A stretch of DNA of 64,000 bases from assembly GCA_964035545.1 (NCBI GenBank), contig OZ037773.1:8274751-8338750 (forward strand). The letters are read 5' to 3'. The position numbers were made by a program, and so were the translations under genes. This stretch comes from Bugula neritina. Lineage: Eukaryota; Bryozoa; Gymnolaemata; Cheilostomatida; Bugulidae. Numbering within the stretch: the first letter of the stretch is position 1; the number at the start of each line of letters is the position of its first letter. Positions 1 through 13,500 of this stretch are shown here, one piece after another. The notes beneath the pieces were generated by a model. It saw only the letters and a list, made by a program, of their open reading frames with translations, searched no databases and was not told where the DNA came from.

Positions 1-1578
1 AGTGACTTGAGTCTCTCACTCACTATAATCCTAATAAATACATTCCGCACACCAACTGACAATAATAAGACAACTCCTTGATGTTATGACATTTTCATAT
101 TATTATATAATTATATAATGTGTATTGAATTGTTTTTATATAATTTGTAAATGTATTACAAGTCCATACATTTCAATATTATAATATTATAATGTAATTT
201 TTTTTATTTCTATGCAAAGCTTTTAATGAGCTCATAACTCCATTTATATAATAAAATTGCCCCGCATGAGAACTCTGCAGTAAATTGCTCTTTCTAAAGC
301 AAAGCTTAGCTAGTCATAAATCTTGTAAATTAATACTGTTTAACCTTTATAATTATTACATGAAATAAATATAGGACTATAACAATAGTTGCAATCACTT
401 TGATGTTTAAATGCTATGATAGAAGGTTTTAGGATACGTACTTTTTATTAGGATTAATGTTAAACCATTTACCTACCAATTTACAAACTTGGTGAATCAG
501 TTTGAGTAATTGATACTTTTTTATTAATAATTGATAAATGACTATTAATAAAGCATTAAAAATAAATATATAATCAAGAAATAATAATGCATGATTTTGC
601 ACCTGTTTCAATCTAAAATTTCCTCACACAGTTTTATAAATTTATGCTTTGAAAATCATGTTAATATAATACAAGTTGTTGCATTACTAGCGCACATTGA
701 CACATTCTCAATTGATCGCTTCATTTACACTCTCTGTATATGCGCACTCTTTATATTTCTGTATGCACACAAGCACACATTTTCTGCCCCTCGTACCTTA
801 TTATATTATTTATACTTAAACTTATACCTTTTACTACTGTAGCTAGATTTACTTAAATCATAATTGTGTTATCTGTACATAGCAAAGGAAACTGCTGATA
901 ACTGATCAAATCAAAACTACGATATATAAAAATTGAGGCCTAAAGTGTATTATTTTATATAATACAATCATATGTTGCATCTCTTAAATTGATATAATGA
1001 AAACAATTTTTGTTCACTCCAAGTATAAATTTTCAAAACTGCATCATTCTAAACAATTTCCATATGAAATTAGAACAAAAACATCTATAATAAATCAGAA
1101 CTCATCGGATTATGATGCTTGCAGTTATAAGGAGAGTGATTTAATCATGCGCTTTCAAAATTGATACATGGAGTTATGCTTTCTTTTTTTGCACCTGCAG
1201 GAAACAAATATCTGCGAAATTCGTTTGAACGTTTTAGTCAAATAAATATTATTTTTGTCTATTTTTAAATTTATTTATAATTTTTTCTTAAACTATTTTA
1301 AAAGATTAATTTATATAGAGTACTAATGTCAATATGACTTTATATGAAGGTCTCCATCTATACGAGGTCGAAGGGCGTGTCTCTTGAATGCAGACTTCCC
1401 TTATTGCAGACGATAAAAAATGCTGTGTTAAAATAAGTGAATTTCTTGCAAACCATTAGTGTTAGTTTTAGATTTAGTATTTATAGTGATCACGATGCAT
1501 GTGTATTGCAGTATCAAACACATATAGACTGATGTAAACGTATGAATGCTAGATTGTTGTTTATATTTACAAGTTGAA
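1..1578. other. AT-rich upstream flank, no gene
   Basis: No coding exon or RNA gene could be supported here. The two ORFs of 60-83 codons near 429-842 are low-complexity and match nothing I know. The stretch just before 1579 presumably holds the promoter and 5' UTR of flotillin-2. A GC-richer patch at about 1365-1400 (GGGCGTGTCT-like) could be a promoter element, which is inference only. Confidence 0.5.
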
Positions 1579-4500
1579 ATGGGTCAAATTAATGTAACAG
1601 GCCCAAATGAGGCGATTGTAGTGTCAGGTAAGCTCAAACTAGAACTCAATTCAAATTAAAGTGAAAGTCAAGTGGAGGTGTGAGACTAGGGCAAAGATTA
1701 TTAGTATTATCTTTAATTTAGGACTAACCACTAAGTTGCTGTTTATTACTCACTGTGATTACTTGTGATAAAATATTTTCAGGTCGCACTAACAGCACAA
1801 ATAATTTATTTAGTGATTTACTGATTATGATTATCATAAATTAATCATTTAATGAGTATAATCAATTAATCACTAACAATATAATTTATACTAATAAATT
1901 ATAATCATTAACATTAACTTAAAATAGTTAAATAATCATGATTGAAAATATTAAGGATAATAATCATGGTGAATATTAATATAAATAATACCATTAACTT
2001 TAAGTATTAATTTAATAACTAACATTGTGAAATTCAATATGAATTAGTAAATCAACTAGAATTTGAGTTACTATAATGAATTTCGGTATTACTGTCAGTA
2101 TGGCAATTTTCTTTTTTTCAGTGGCTAGCATAGCAGTATGCCATGCTGAATTTTGATTTATGTACAACCAATAAACTATATGACTGTTCTAATTTAAAAA
2201 GAACTTGACCTAGTAAACTTTTACACTTGAAACGGCAGGCAAACTCATATTGTGGATGTTCTAGAATCTAGATTATAACAATACATAAGTATTTAAAACA
2301 ATAATTATGTTATAATGAATATAATCATTTATTATTGTTGCAACAATTAGTATATTTTGAGTAAAGATATTAGTATTACTATTGAATTTTGAAGTGATTA
2401 CCTGATAAACTAAAATTGAATTTAGTTTTTTAGTTATTATATAGCAATAGATGTTGACAGTTGCATTTAGCTAACTCTCAAATAGCATGAGTTTTACTTC
2501 TGTGATTAGCTTTATTATTAAGACTCTGAAAATATATATATTTATATATATAGCTATTGTTTGAAATATAAGGGTACACTGGCCGGCGCCAAATTGTAGC
2601 ATGAGAAAAAATAATATATAGATATCAGAGCATTTTGGCTTTTCTCCCAACAAAAGTTGTTACTGTAACATATTTTATTAGCTGATGGCTGCTGTGGTAA
2701 AAGTCTAGGATTGTTTATCAATTTGCAAGCTGTCATTTCTACAGGTGGACTTCTTTCAAACAAAAAGACAACTGTTATTGGAGGATGGATCTGGTCTTGG
2801 TATTGCTGCAGTGACGTATCAAGGTGCACTATGTGCAGCACCTTTGTTGTCTTTAGGGAGTGTTTGTAAAAGATTGGTTTGGTGTTTTTAAGAGTTGTCT
2901 TATTTAAATTTTTGCTTTAGATTACTCTCTTAATACTACAGTATCTGTATTGGGTAACTGAACACAGTTTTTGCTATCAATAATAAAACTAGCAAATCGG
3001 CTAGTTATTGATATCACTTAATAAATGTTATAATATTATGATGTAAAAGTGCATGTACACCATGTTATAATGTATTTTCACCCAGTTGCTTATATAGAAA
3101 TAATACTGCAATATATGATAGAAATTATACATAAAGAGACACATCGCCGCAACTAATCAACTATGTAATATTGTAGAATAACTTTGGAGGCTCTAACCAT
3201 GTGTCCAACATGTGATAATGTGGAGACAACTGAAGGAGTGCCTCTCACAGTCACTGGTGTAGCAGTTTGCAAGGTAATTAAACATCATTAAGCATAACAT
3301 AATATTCCACTAAAATGAATTGTCGCTAATATGCAACCAATTTGAGCATATAATAATAATATTATGCCCAAATAAACAGATAAATTGGTATTCCTCATAA
3401 GCTGGCCGTTTAGTGAAAATATTTTACAAATCAATAGAATACTAGCTCAGCATATTTGAAAAGCTGTATTTTTACCAAACCAATAAACTAAGACTAAATA
3501 TCCTTTCAATGATAAAAGTTATTGTTACACTACATAAATGATGAAATGGTAATAATATAATATCATTATAAATGTAAAATAATTACCTATAATTTTTAAC
3601 CTAATTTACAAAGCTATATAAAATACCATTTTTGTTTTAAACCTATATTTATAGAATAGAATTGCAAAAATGAAAATATTTGTGGAAAATTTCCCCAACT
3701 CAGATTTAAACAGCAAATTGCTTTTCTAATATTTCGCAGGCAATAAAAAATATTATAACTTTGAAGTTGCCTTACCCCAAGCCGTCCTTATTTCAGTCAT
3801 AATATGCAAAATGAACACAGAGAGATATGATCTCAGCATTGCCGCTTATGCAGCAAACTTATTTACTGAGTTTCGAAAAGCTCAATTAAGCATAGATCCC
3901 TGTAAAATTACCTGCAGTTGGAATAAAGGAGAACAAAGTGGGGTTATGAGCAGTAAAGGAAGGAAGTTCGGTGCCTTTATTTATATCCATTGAAACAAAA
4001 TATGAATGCCAAGCAATCAAATATATACCTAAATTATCACATTTTTGGAATCATTCAATTAATGAAAAATACATTGTCTAGCTAGTTGATTAGGACTGAA
4101 TAACTTGGGCAATTACTACGGATACTATTTAAATTAGTTTAAATAATAAAATGATATTGAGCAATAAATCAGCTGTCATAATCAGATCTTACTAAAACTT
4201 TTTAGAAGCAATAAGTTTAGCCTAAACAGCCATGAAAGAAGCGCTATTGTATGATTATCTATATAATTCTATTCATATTATAATACACATGAAGAGCACA
4301 AAGTGTAGGGGATTTTCACTGCAGGGATATTCCAAACGTGGGAAAAAATTGAAGGAATACAAAAAAAGTCATTAAGACTGCTAAAAATATTTGAGTTATT
4401 TGCTCAGATATTTGATTTAACGTTTACTGTTCAAGAAGGAAGTAGTCAGCACAATACCAGTACTGGTTTAGCTGTCACACATGTATTGCTGAGCTGGTAG

Positions 4501-7500
4501 GTCAAATGCCAGCAGGTGATGTCAAACATGGCTTCCAGAGCAATTGCTACTTGAATATAGCAAAGCCTCACATAATAGTTTGAGGCAAAGCTCATCACTA
4601 CCGTGAGAGTTTTCATAGGGTCTGTAACTATGATGAAGAAACTTGACAGTTAAAGTTTTGTGCAACCACTGATATAATAATTATATCAAACTAATGTCTT
4701 TTTCAAGAAGTTGCCCTCTCTGCATGCACTAAGACCTAAGTTGTTTGGTTACAGAGATGTAAATTCACCCTTATAGCTTAGGTTTATAATTTGTGGTTTC
4801 GGTTTGGAGCCGATTACTTTATTTCATAGACATACAACTTCTCATACTACAAATTTACCCACCAGAACACAAGGCTAAATGCTGCTGTACATATACATAC
4901 ATCACATTATAGAAATCACATCTAAATTATTGGTACCTGTTTTACACAGAGCCTGAAACTTAGCCATGGAAAAGTTTCATTAAGCTCGCCTAGTCTTGCT
5001 AAAAACCCAAACAAGCTAAGCATCTGTCAAAACAGTATAAATAAACACTAACTATACAGACCTGCCATCACCTGCTGTCACTTGCTGTCTGCATACTCAT
5101 GCCAGTCTCATTAGAGGAGTGTTAGTCTCAAACAAGGATGAGTTATCTCAGCTTTACCCACTTTTATTTCAATACAAAAGCTGTTGTACTGTGCTTTTTT
5201 GCTAATTACAATTGTTTGAACATGGAGGAGACACCAAATATGTTATTTCTAGTTGAAACGGTTTAGTTAGAAGCTAACGTATTGGCAATTGTTGCTTACT
5301 AAATTAAGTAAGCTATACAACATTTAGTTTAAAGAAACATGTAGTGGCTGTTTAGTATAAAATGTACTGAGCAAATAAACTATGGGTCTCAACATCAAAA
5401 GAAATAAAATTACAACAAAAGATATATAATAGGCATTTGTTATTTAAGTCAAGACTGTTAAGTGATCTCAAAACTAGTCTCAAGTGTTGGATGATGGTTA
5501 AGAGCTTATTCAGTATTGATAAGAACAAGGCTTACTTGATGCATCAACTAGGGAGCAGCGGTGGACTAGGGGTCAGAGCATCTGCTTAGTGAACACTAAG
5601 TCATGGGTTCGAACCCCAGCAAAGGCCATTGGTAATGTTAGGAAGATCATCCAGTCATAATTGCTCCTGTGCCTCATCTGAACAAGTCCTTAGCCCGATT
5701 TGACAAAAACCCTTTTCATCAGGGGTTTCTCACAGGGATAGCGACTATAAACTTGCGTGAGTTTTACTTGATGCATCAACTGCCAACATTTCCACACTGC
5801 AACCTAAAGACAGTCTAATTAGCAAGATGTTTCGCAACATTTTATTTCCTCTTACAAAGTATCATTTCCCTCATAGAACTAGCTAGTCAAGCTGCAGCAG
5901 CAGTGGGATGATGTCAACTCATGAATCTTAGTAAATAATATGCAGGCAGCACCAGTCAAAAATGCAAGTAGTAGATGCCTTGGCTGGTAACAAACAGATA
6001 TCTGTTGCAATAATATTGGCTTCTTTCAGTAGAGATCTAAATTCTTTGTGACAAGCTTGATTGTTATCATACATGTAGGACTTGGGTGTGTTGGATTATT
6101 TATTTATCTCAGGTACTGTATGCAGTAGGCTACAGGTATATGGGTACTATAGGTATATAAAAATAAATTAATGGCCTCCATGCTATTTAATGCATGACTC
6201 AACTTCTACAGTCTAATCTCTACAGTTTCCACTCTACACTCTATATTTTGCAGTCTATACTCTCTACAGCTTCCACTCTACACTCTATAGTATATGCTCT
6301 ACAGTATACCCCTACCCCCTAAGCCTACATTTAGCAATCAATCAGTCAAATGTAAAATATATCTGTAGCCTGAGGAATTACAGCATTCAAATCAGCAATA
6401 GGGTGGGATTGGTTGTAGACACTGGTATGGGAATGCTAAGCGTCTTTTTGAGTTCTTAGAACCACTTAAGTTATGATGAAATTTGTGGTGCAGGTGATGA
6501 CTGATCCCGACTTGCTGAAAATAGCATGTGAACAGTTCCTGGGCCGAAACATATCTGCTATTAGGAACACACTTCTCAATACATTAGAAGGTCACCTGAG
6601 ATGTATCCTAGGTGAGTGTTTCACCATTTACTTATTACAAGTATCCAAGTCCATATAAAGTAAGTTTATTAACCATTTTATATATAAAACTATTTAGTAC
6701 ATAATTGATATTTACAAATGAATTAATATTGATGCACGCCAAAGAGCTGAGCCTATCTTGGGGGGGGGGGGATGCTGCCTTTTATAGAATGTAGATTTTT
6801 GTTGGTAACTTGACTCTGGAGTCCTAAACAGTGGAACAGTGCTGTAACCAGACGCCATTAGATAACATACTTATTCTTTCTCCTATTGATATTATTTGGT
6901 TAAACTTATACTCTTTGCACGTTTTGCTATGGTATTTTTAAATTAGCAATCTCAAAATCCAGATAGTTTAAACCACATCAATATTTCACTGACTAAAATA
7001 ATAATATTAGGCTGAAGTTGAACTCTCAGTTGGCAAGCCTGTTTACTCTCCATGAACTGTTTTTGAAAAAAATAATATATTCAAATATTTGATTACAAAG
7101 ACCATAACAAATCAAAATATTTATGGCTAGTTTCCAGCACCGGGCTCAGTTCCAAGTCTATAAATCAAAGAATTGTGCAAATCACAACTCTAGGGGGTAG
7201 TTCTTTGTTGAATTAATCAGTGGCCATCAAGTCTGGCTAAGTTCTCTGGCAGGTAGAAGCTAAATGAATTCTATTTAATGCTGTCCTAAGCTATTGTATC
7301 CATGGAAACGGCCTAACAATTCAGTAGTAGCATTAGATTTCCGAGCTACTCGCTTACTATGCATTATGTATTACGTTATACAACGTATGCACTTTATTAT
7401 TGAATCCAACTAGCTTCCCTTTACCTAAAGGAGTTTTTAGTTATTGGGTAGACAACGCTCTGTTGAATGTACACCAGTCTCTGTAGAATTTACAATAGAC

Positions 7501-10500
7501 TACAATACTATATGACCCTCTGTTGAATACTACAATACTATATGACTCTATGTTGAATACTACAATATTATATGATCCTGTGTTGAATATACTACAATAT
7601 TATTTGACCCTGTGTTAAATAAACTACAATATTATTTGACCCTGTGTTAAATAAACTACAATATTATTTGACCCTGTGTTAAATATACTAGAATACTATA
7701 TAACCCTCTGTGGAATACTAGAATACTATATGGTAGGCAGCCTCACAGTGGAACAGGTGTATAGAGACAGAGATGAGTTTGCCAAGTTGGTACGTGATGT
7801 CGCCTCTCCAGATCTCGGCAGAATGGGCATAGAAATCCTCAGCTTTACTATTAGGTATCTTTCATAATGTCTACGTCTATACATGCAGTAATAGGTTGTC
7901 TGTACCACCAGGTGCTTCAGAAGCTAATGTATCCCACACCATGTTACCATATCCTTCATTACTCTGAGTATCTCTAACCTGGGACATTGATGATTTTAAT
8001 GCACATAAAAACATTTTAAATTCATTCTGATGTGAATATCGGCTCTACTAGCCTGTTTCAGAACTAAAGTAGTATAAAACTTTGAATTTCCACCAAGTTT
8101 CTTCTCTGACTCTCATGTATTTCACTTAATGTGGGATTTTCATTTGTTAGCTGTTTTAATTGAGATTAAATATGAAGTAAAGCTGGAGAAATATCATTTT
8201 CTCTTAACTGCCTTGTTGTGTGCATTCAATAGCAGAGTGGAATCATATCCTGTTATTAGCAACCATCATACTGGCTAGTAGTTGCTGCTAATGTTGGGGA
8301 ATCCCCTCACCGAAATTAGCATTTAGGCTTTAGCATTTCTCCCTGAGCCATGAGTAAGCTAGCCGCCTAGCTTAGAGTAAAAACCATATTATTATAACAC
8401 AATATTATAATGATTCTGTGCTGTTTAGCTCCTAGTAGCAGTTTACTGTAGCTACTCTAGACTTGTAAGATGGTGCTGCACTATTTCTTATATAAGATTT
8501 ATATTTCTTATTGAAGTGAGTTGAGTATGCAATTTGAAAATCATGAAGAGCAAAATGTTAGTACATTCTGAAATCAGCTTGCACACACTCTTAAGTGCAG
8601 TAGAAATTATATGAATTATTATTTGATTACGGCATGATATTATTGATTGCACCCACTAGCTGATGCATGCTGGATGTACTTATGATGAATATACATAGAA
8701 CTATCAGTCTCAGCTTGTAAACTGCTTCTAATTTTTACACAAATATAGTTGCTATGCTAACAACTATGATAACCCAAGGACTGGTAGTTTCCACGTAGTA
8801 TGTGGTGTAACCGTGCACTACTATTCTATACTCCGCTCTACACATTCACTCTGGGGGAAAGCCTTAGAGAGCCAGCGTAGATTTTTATCTCTTTGTTCTG
8901 CCCTTTATTTGTAAGGTTGGAATTTGTGAATTTCACTTCCTTTTTAGAAGGATGAATCTTTATAAAAAATATGGCAATGTGAGAAAACCTGCAGCTCAAA
9001 AGTTCTCTTTAGTACTAAAAATATTTCTCTGCATTTCAGTATAGCCAAGGTTCTTATAATCATGTTGGGTGGAACTACACACAGTGGCTACTACTATATT
9101 ATATAGTATTTACTGTTTGCGAATTACAAACCAGCATAATAATAAAAATTTTGATATTGGCAAAGTAGTAACTGTTGCCAACTACAATGTACAAGTTACC
9201 TTACCAACACCTTTAACAGGCTATATATAGCAGGTTATTACTACTAGCTCTCTAGTCTAGTCTGCACATTTAGGAGTTAATACTGAATATTATGCTAGCT
9301 GTGAGATAGTGCTGTTACAATTAATAATTAGTGCTAGCTCTCAACAACTGTTATACTCAATTACGCCAGGACTGTCCAACAGGCCCCCAGCCTACGTTTA
9401 TGTGGCTCTCAAAGACATATAACAAATTTTTTGTTCGCACATGAATTAGTGTGAAAAACCACCTTTTAAATGTAATTTTATTTATATACATGCTACAAAA
9501 CATGCAGCCTGCAATAACTATGTGTAATGATTCATGAGAATTTGCAATAAAGCATTTTGGAAATTACTGATGCTGTTGCCCCCAGGTCCAACTAAAGGTT
9601 ACAATGTGGTTCTCCCCACCAGAATATTCCCTTTCAGTGGCCCTAGCTCTGAAAAGGTTGGACACCCCTGAATTACACAATAGAATGTCCGTGTTGTAAT
9701 AGTGTGATTACTAGCTGTGTATATGGCACATGTGTCCTCTTTATTATGTAGAGATGTGTCAGACAATGTAGCACATGTGTCCTCTGTATTATGTAGAGAT
9801 GTGTCAGACAATGTAGGACATGTGTCCTCTGTATTATGTAGAGATGTGTCAGACAATGTAGGACATGTGTCCTCTTTATTGTGTAGAGATGTGTCAGACA
9901 ATGTAGGACATGTGTCCTCTGTATTATGTAGAGATGTGTCAGACAATGTAGCACATGTGTCCTCTTTATTATGTAGAGATGTGTCAGACAATGTAGGACA
10001 TGTGTCCTCTTTATTATGTAGAGATGGGTCAGACAATGTAGGACATGTGTCCTCTGTATTATGTAGAGATGTGTCAGACAATGTAGGACATGTGTCCTCT
10101 GTATTATGTAGAGATGTGTCAGACATTGTAGGACATGTGTCCTCTTTATTATGTAGAGATGTGTCAGACAATGTAGGACATGTGTCCTCTGTATTATGTA
10201 GAGATGTGTCAGACAATGTAGGACATGTGTCCTCTGTATTATGTAGAGATGTGTCAGACAATGTAGGACATGTGTCCTCTGTATTATGTAGAGATGTGTC
10301 AGACATTGTAGGACATGTGTCCTCTTTATTATGTAGAGATGTGTCAGACAATGTAGGACATGTGTCCTCTGTATTATGTAGAGATGTGTCAGACAATGTA
10401 GCACATGTGTCCTCTGTATTATGTAGAGATGTGTCAGACAATGTAGCACATGTGTCCTCTGTATTATGTAGAGATGTGTCAGACAATGTAGGACATGTGT

Positions 10501-13500
10501 CCTCCGTGTTATGTAGAGATGTGTCAGACAATGTAGCACATGTGTCCTCTGTATTAGGTAGAGATGTGTCAGACGATGTAGCACATGTGTCCTCTTTATT
10601 ATGTAGAGATGTGTCAGACAATGTAGCACATGTGTCCTCTGTATTATGTAGAGATGTGTCAGACAATGTAGGACATGTGTCCTCTGTATTATGTAGAGAT
10701 GTGTCAGACAATGTAGCACATGTGTCCTCTGTATTATGTAGAGATGTGTCAGACAATGTAGCACATGTGTCCTCTGTATTATGTAGAGATGTGTCAGACA
10801 ATGTAGCACATGTGTCCTCTGTATTATGTAGAGATGTGTCAGACAATGTAGAGTACTTGTCTTCATTGGGGAGAGCTCAAACTGCTGTCGTAATTAAGAA
10901 TGCTGACATTGCTAAAGCTGAGGCCGAGAGAGATGCCACTATAAGGGTATGTTGTAACTCAGTTATTCTTTCAATTACCTGCTAGCCATAAATGGCATAC
11001 TTCACCACTGAACATCCCTTCAGTGCTGCAGTCTCCACAAGGCATGGGTAAGCAGTTCTCTGTAATGTTAAGTGTGACGATGGTGCCTAATGACCGTTTA
11101 GGAGCAGTATAAGTGGAGAAATTGAAATAGCCTAAGTTTTTTAATTATATTATGGTTTGGGGCGCGGGTACAAATTTTTTGCGGATGACCTCTATGATCA
11201 GTTCCAAGTGTTTAGAGAATACCATCTCATCTTCCAATGAGTAGACTTATGGCTGATGGCCAAAGTTAAACATGGTCGCAACCAGCCTTCTAGAGTATAC
11301 TTTCAGAATAAAGCATGCTTCAGAGTTTAGACAAAGGGGCACACAGCCATAAAACTATCTGTGAGCTGCTTCATATACCATAGCAGGAGCCTTTACTAGC
11401 ACATGGTCTATATCATATGCAGTGCTAGTAACTATACAACTATAAGATTTGCTAACATAAAGTCACTGATAATTTAGTTAAATACTGGTGGATGGGAGAG
11501 TGTAGTTAGTTTAGCAGCGTTATTGGGTTTACGTTACTTTTTAGATTCCAATAATGACCTATGTTAATGTAAGTTAATTTGATGTTCATGGCTTCAATAA
11601 TAATAATAATAATACAGCGAGGTGTAATTATGCAGTTAATGTATTGATTGTGACACAACATAATACGTATAACTTGTATAAACAGTGTGATATATACCTA
11701 TAAAAGCAATATAAGATGTGAATGACATAATTTTCAAACAAATGAAAAATGTGTAAAAATATACTTTGAAATCAATAGTTTGCTGAAATCAGTGCATGAG
11801 CTCAGCAGTTAATAGCCACTTAAAGACGACACAGCCCCAAATATTGCAGCTCCACTAACAGCCAGTGCCACAATAGTCCCCACCAACACCAGAAATCCCA
11901 AACCACAGGCCCACCCAGTCCAGCAGAGAGCTTGTTGACGTTTCTTACGAGAAAGATTAAAACTTCCTCGGCTGTAGTCAGCCCTGGCAGCAATCACGTG
12001 CATTAGTCCAATGAGACCACATGGACAGCACGTGCAGAATATAGAGGCAAGGATGGACATGACATAGAGACAGGTGTATGGCTCTAGCGGGTTCTCAGTC
12101 ACCTGTGGAAGAGAGAAAACAGAGCACTTGTTAGCACTTGTCTCTGTGAGTTATGCTGGGAGAGCTTGGCTAGCTGCTGCTACATGCAAATAAGCAGCCG
12201 TTTGCTTATTTTCTGTTTATAAATTGTGGGGGATCTTTTGGCTATGGCTGTTGTCAAAAATTGTAAATTAAGATGATCTGGACATGTCACAAGATAACAT
12301 GATCTAGCAAAGAACATTATGCAAGACACTGTACCAGGAGGCCAAAGGCGAGGAAGTTAAAAGAAATGCTGGGAAGACAACATACAGGAACGGACCAGGT
12401 TATCAAATATTATCCTGAGGGAAACTAAGAGCCTATAGTCATGGAGGGAGATTGTCAATTCATCTGTGGTGCCTCTACACCCTCCTGCTAATCACTATTG
12501 CAAGGAAACTAGCTGGGAGTTTTTACCGTACTAAGACTGCACTAAGCTATACTACCTACCAATATTGAAGTAAACCACAAGAAAATAATTGCGACATCTT
12601 GGCTGTCATACATACCCCACCACTACATTATAGACTATAGAGTGTATGTAGTTCACAGCTTGCTACATGCTCACTGTATAGTAGGAAAGTAGACATGGCA
12701 GCATATAACGGGAATTTCTTACCAGGTTTACTGTAGAGGTGTTGAGTCCGGGCTCCTGAATAGTCATACTCATAGGATATGGTTCGGACTCAGATTGAGG
12801 ATAGTTGGAGCCATTCTGATGCTTTTGAAAGCTGGCCATGTTCAAGATAGACTAACAAGTCTGCAGATAGCTGATCACTGCTATCCAATGAAAATGCAAG
12901 ATTCTTTATAATGTTCTCATCTAGACTGACTACTTGCTTATGCATAGCGCTATAGCTCATATGTTTGCCTACGGATGCAGCAGTTATAAGCATAATGTTA
13001 ACTCTCATTAGCTTTAGACTCAATTTAGAGGTGAAACTCACAATGTTCCTTTATAAACAGGAGTGTGAACCGAGCCTGCAGTTGTGTAAGAGTTTTGCTG
13101 TCGACAATTGAATCAGTCAAATGATGGCTGCCCAATTCAATAGTCACTGATAAGCAGTCATTGAAACACGTGTACCTTAAAGTCAGTGTATTACTGTATA
13201 GTGTATAGGAAGTGAAACCATTAGACAACTGTTTGTTGATCATGTCGCTACTATCACTATGCCTTTACAGACTTAGTGTTGCTAAATATGAGTGATGAGT
13301 GAGGTGCAAAACAAGTTTAAAGCTTGTTTGGCACCTCACACCTCACTCAATCTCATCACTCATTTACTTTTGGTTTGTAGCACAGTCCCAGCATTAAAAA
13401 CCCAGGGCATATTAAAGTAGACATTTCACCCAATTTGTACAACCATTTAATTTTTACAATTTAATTCCATTGTTGAAATCAAATCCAATTATCAGTATGA

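Noticed and set aside
5560-5632. Functional tRNA gene
   Set aside because: A and B boxes are present but the acceptor stem does not pair and the unit is a SINE head with target duplications.
9599-10866. Two long minus-strand ORFs (about 400 codons) and a 422-codon plus ORF as independent repeat proteins
   Set aside because: All come from the 45-bp minisatellite. Only the plus frame has a rationale (continuity with flotillin exon 6), and none has a start or context of its own.
12790-13243. Two overlapping minus-strand ORFs of 72-83 codons upstream of dispanin exon 1
   Set aside because: No homology, no splice support, and they do not share a frame with the dispanin exons; most likely chance frames, possibly overlapping its 5' UTR.
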